Shown one piece after another: positions 62,633-64,000 of a stretch of DNA of 64,000 bases (position 1 is its first letter; each line of letters begins with the position of its first letter). This DNA comes from Tricholoma matsutake. Taxonomy: Eukaryota; Basidiomycota; Agaricomycetes; Agaricales; Tricholomataceae. The stretch lies in assembly GCA_026075535.2 (NCBI GenBank), contig AP026546.1:9858001-9922000 (forward strand). Direction: 5' to 3'. The notes beneath the pieces were generated by a model. The model made no database searches. It was not told the origin of the DNA and saw only the letters and a list, made by a program, of their open reading frames with translations. Both the position numbers and the translations under genes were made by a program.

Positions 62633-63116
62633 TGTCAAGAACCATTCCTTGCCCAATCAGAACCCACATCTGTCTGACCCTTTTCCGCATCTTGAACCTG
62701 ACATTCACCAACTCCTCCTGCTTTTGTTCCTGGCCACCTTGCACAGCCCACAGTGCTGTGCACCAGGCTGCCTTGTACAGCACCCATGGCTGCCTTCCCA
62801 AGGCTGCCATCTCTTTTGCAAATTTGACTATGGATTCCTGTGCGGCTCCTGCTAGGTAATTTATCTATGCAGTTGAGACACTGCCATAGCCTCTGCTTCT
62901 GTTCTGCCTTTATTCCGGACAACAGTATTTAAGCTTACTTAGTTTTGCCTTGTATTCTAGTTCATATATCGACATAGACTCGACTTAACCTGCCAATTCA
63001 ATCTTGTTCCACTCCTACCTCTGCCTTTAAGAGTCTGAACTTCATTCAACTCAACCTCTAGTCTCTCTCTGAAGTTCTGGTTTCATCTGAACTTAAATGA
63101 AGTCCCTCTGTTGATA
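62633..63116 (+). repeat. 3' LTR of gypsy element B
   Basis: Starts TGTCAAGAACCATTCC. The end is placed at TTGATA (63,111-63,116), the likely decayed TTGACA inverse of the start, but could lie a few bases earlier because the following dispersed repeat begins with similar words. A TATTTAAG at about 62,926 could serve as TATA box. Confidence 0.65.
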
Positions 63117-64000
63117 GGTCATCTCCTTGGCTCAAGGACCGATTCACCACTTTAGCATCATTCTAATCACATTGGCTAACTCCTACAACATCCCAGACGC
63201 AGTGCGACCCAGTCTATCGATCGCGATATCATATCGACCACGTCGAAACATCACCAGCGACATTGATCATATCAAGAGCCCACATCGCACAACCTTAGGA
63301 CTACCCCGAAGTCCCTAAGATCATCCTACACCACCATCGAACATCCCCGATCAACTTCGAACAGCTGCAACCATGATCGAGCATCGTTGACCATTGTCGA
63401 GCATCATCGATCGATATCGAGAAACTATGAGCAACATCGGGCACCGCCTTCATTATCTAAATGGTGGAAGACCATGCACTAGGACATATTCCAACTCGTG
63501 CTCAAACCTGCTGATCATAGGTCAGCCTCGTTCCAAGTCCCTATCATGCACAGAACCCGCTGGATGCATTATTGCAAGACTTAGTGCAGTTTATACACAA
63601 AGGACAGTCTCTTTTAGTTCTTCCCTTTATTACTCTTTCATCATATGATATATATATCTTTCTTGTTCGGATTCCAGTCTCCTTTATGGCCTTGTGCCTT
63701 AACTCATATCTTTTGCCTCATGTTCTACACATGTTTCTCATTCCATTTTAGGAAGTTTCTTTAAAACATATAAAATTCTGTAGTATCTACTTGGAAATAA
63801 CAAGAAATTGTCTTCACATATCGTGTCGTATACAGTTCTAAGCATCCAATCAACTTTCTAAAATGATCTAAGTCTCTACAGGTTTTCTCAATCGACGAGA
63901 AACCTCTGCAATCATTGTGTCCTTGATCCTCCCTTCATCCTCTCGTCATTAGCTCTAGCAACCCTTCCAACACTTCATAGCCATTTGCCGCACCCTTCAT
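63113..64000 (+). repeat. Dispersed repeat, plus-orientation copy, continues past the window
   Basis: Closely similar to 29,207-30,090 (ctaatcacattggctaactc; acaaaggacagtctctttta; ggattccagtctcctttt-like). It adjoins the gypsy B LTR directly. Confidence 0.75.

Larger units (their letters stand above)
54856..63116 (+). mobile_element. Ty3/gypsy element B, gag lost, multiply inserted
   Basis: The 5' end keeps about 110 bp of LTR (TGTCAAGAACCATTCC, 54,856) and the 3' LTR starts with the same words at 62,633. Between them are protease, RT, RNase H, integrase and a chromodomain, but no gag; most of the 5' LTR, leader and gag have been deleted. Two hAT-like elements with 8-bp duplications interrupt the integrase. 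An antisense Cys-rich frame occupies the space between the chromodomain and the 3' LTR. Flanks do not form a target duplication. Confidence 0.85.

Overview
The window looks like part of a filamentous basidiomycete genome, most likely an Agaricomycete; the species cannot be named from the sequence. The clues are two spliced cytosolic ribosomal-protein genes with short fungal-type introns (49-62 bp), chromodomain Ty3/gypsy elements of the self-priming Tf1/sushi type, Ty1/copia elements, a CACTA-type transposase and a degenerate tyrosine recombinase resembling those of mushroom-forming fungi. About 90 percent of the window is transposon material, much of it nested.

Layout. 1-4,025 holds old inverted-repeat elements and a hAT-like element with a perfect 8-bp target duplication. 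4,740-6,100 is a gypsy integrase relic on the minus strand. 6,439-8,890 is a plus-strand copia gag relic split by a dispersed repeat. 8,876-17,330 is a minus-strand copia relic split by a complete chromodomain gypsy element (9,984-16,170). 18,489-21,620 is a CACTA-like transposase relic split by a hAT-like MITE (18,898-19,737). 23,440-26,577 is a gypsy relic whose reverse transcriptase is missing, followed by WD40-like and possible LINE fragments. 28,515-36,761 is an inverted-repeat composite that received a young, intact copia element (30,790-36,535) with one 1,628-codon polyprotein.

The only clear host genes are the divergent pair eS6 (37,462-38,338, minus, four exons) and uS15 (38,517-39,083, plus, three exons), with 178 bp between their start codons. 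A possible small secreted Cys-rich protein lies at 40,987-41,319. From 43,887 to 54,855 a degenerate tyrosine-recombinase gene is split by a second copy of the same gypsy family (44,129-50,186) and by a short-LTR element (50,375-54,315) that carries its own insertions. 54,856-63,116 is a gypsy remnant with two further hAT-like insertions and an antisense Cys-rich reading frame before its 3' LTR.

Three themes stand out. Insertions can be ordered in time by exact target duplications. The old copies have lost CpG dinucleotides, which accounts for most of the stops I checked and even for lost catalytic aspartates. A small repeated module with a hairpin followed by intron-like signals recurs about ten times in several elements.
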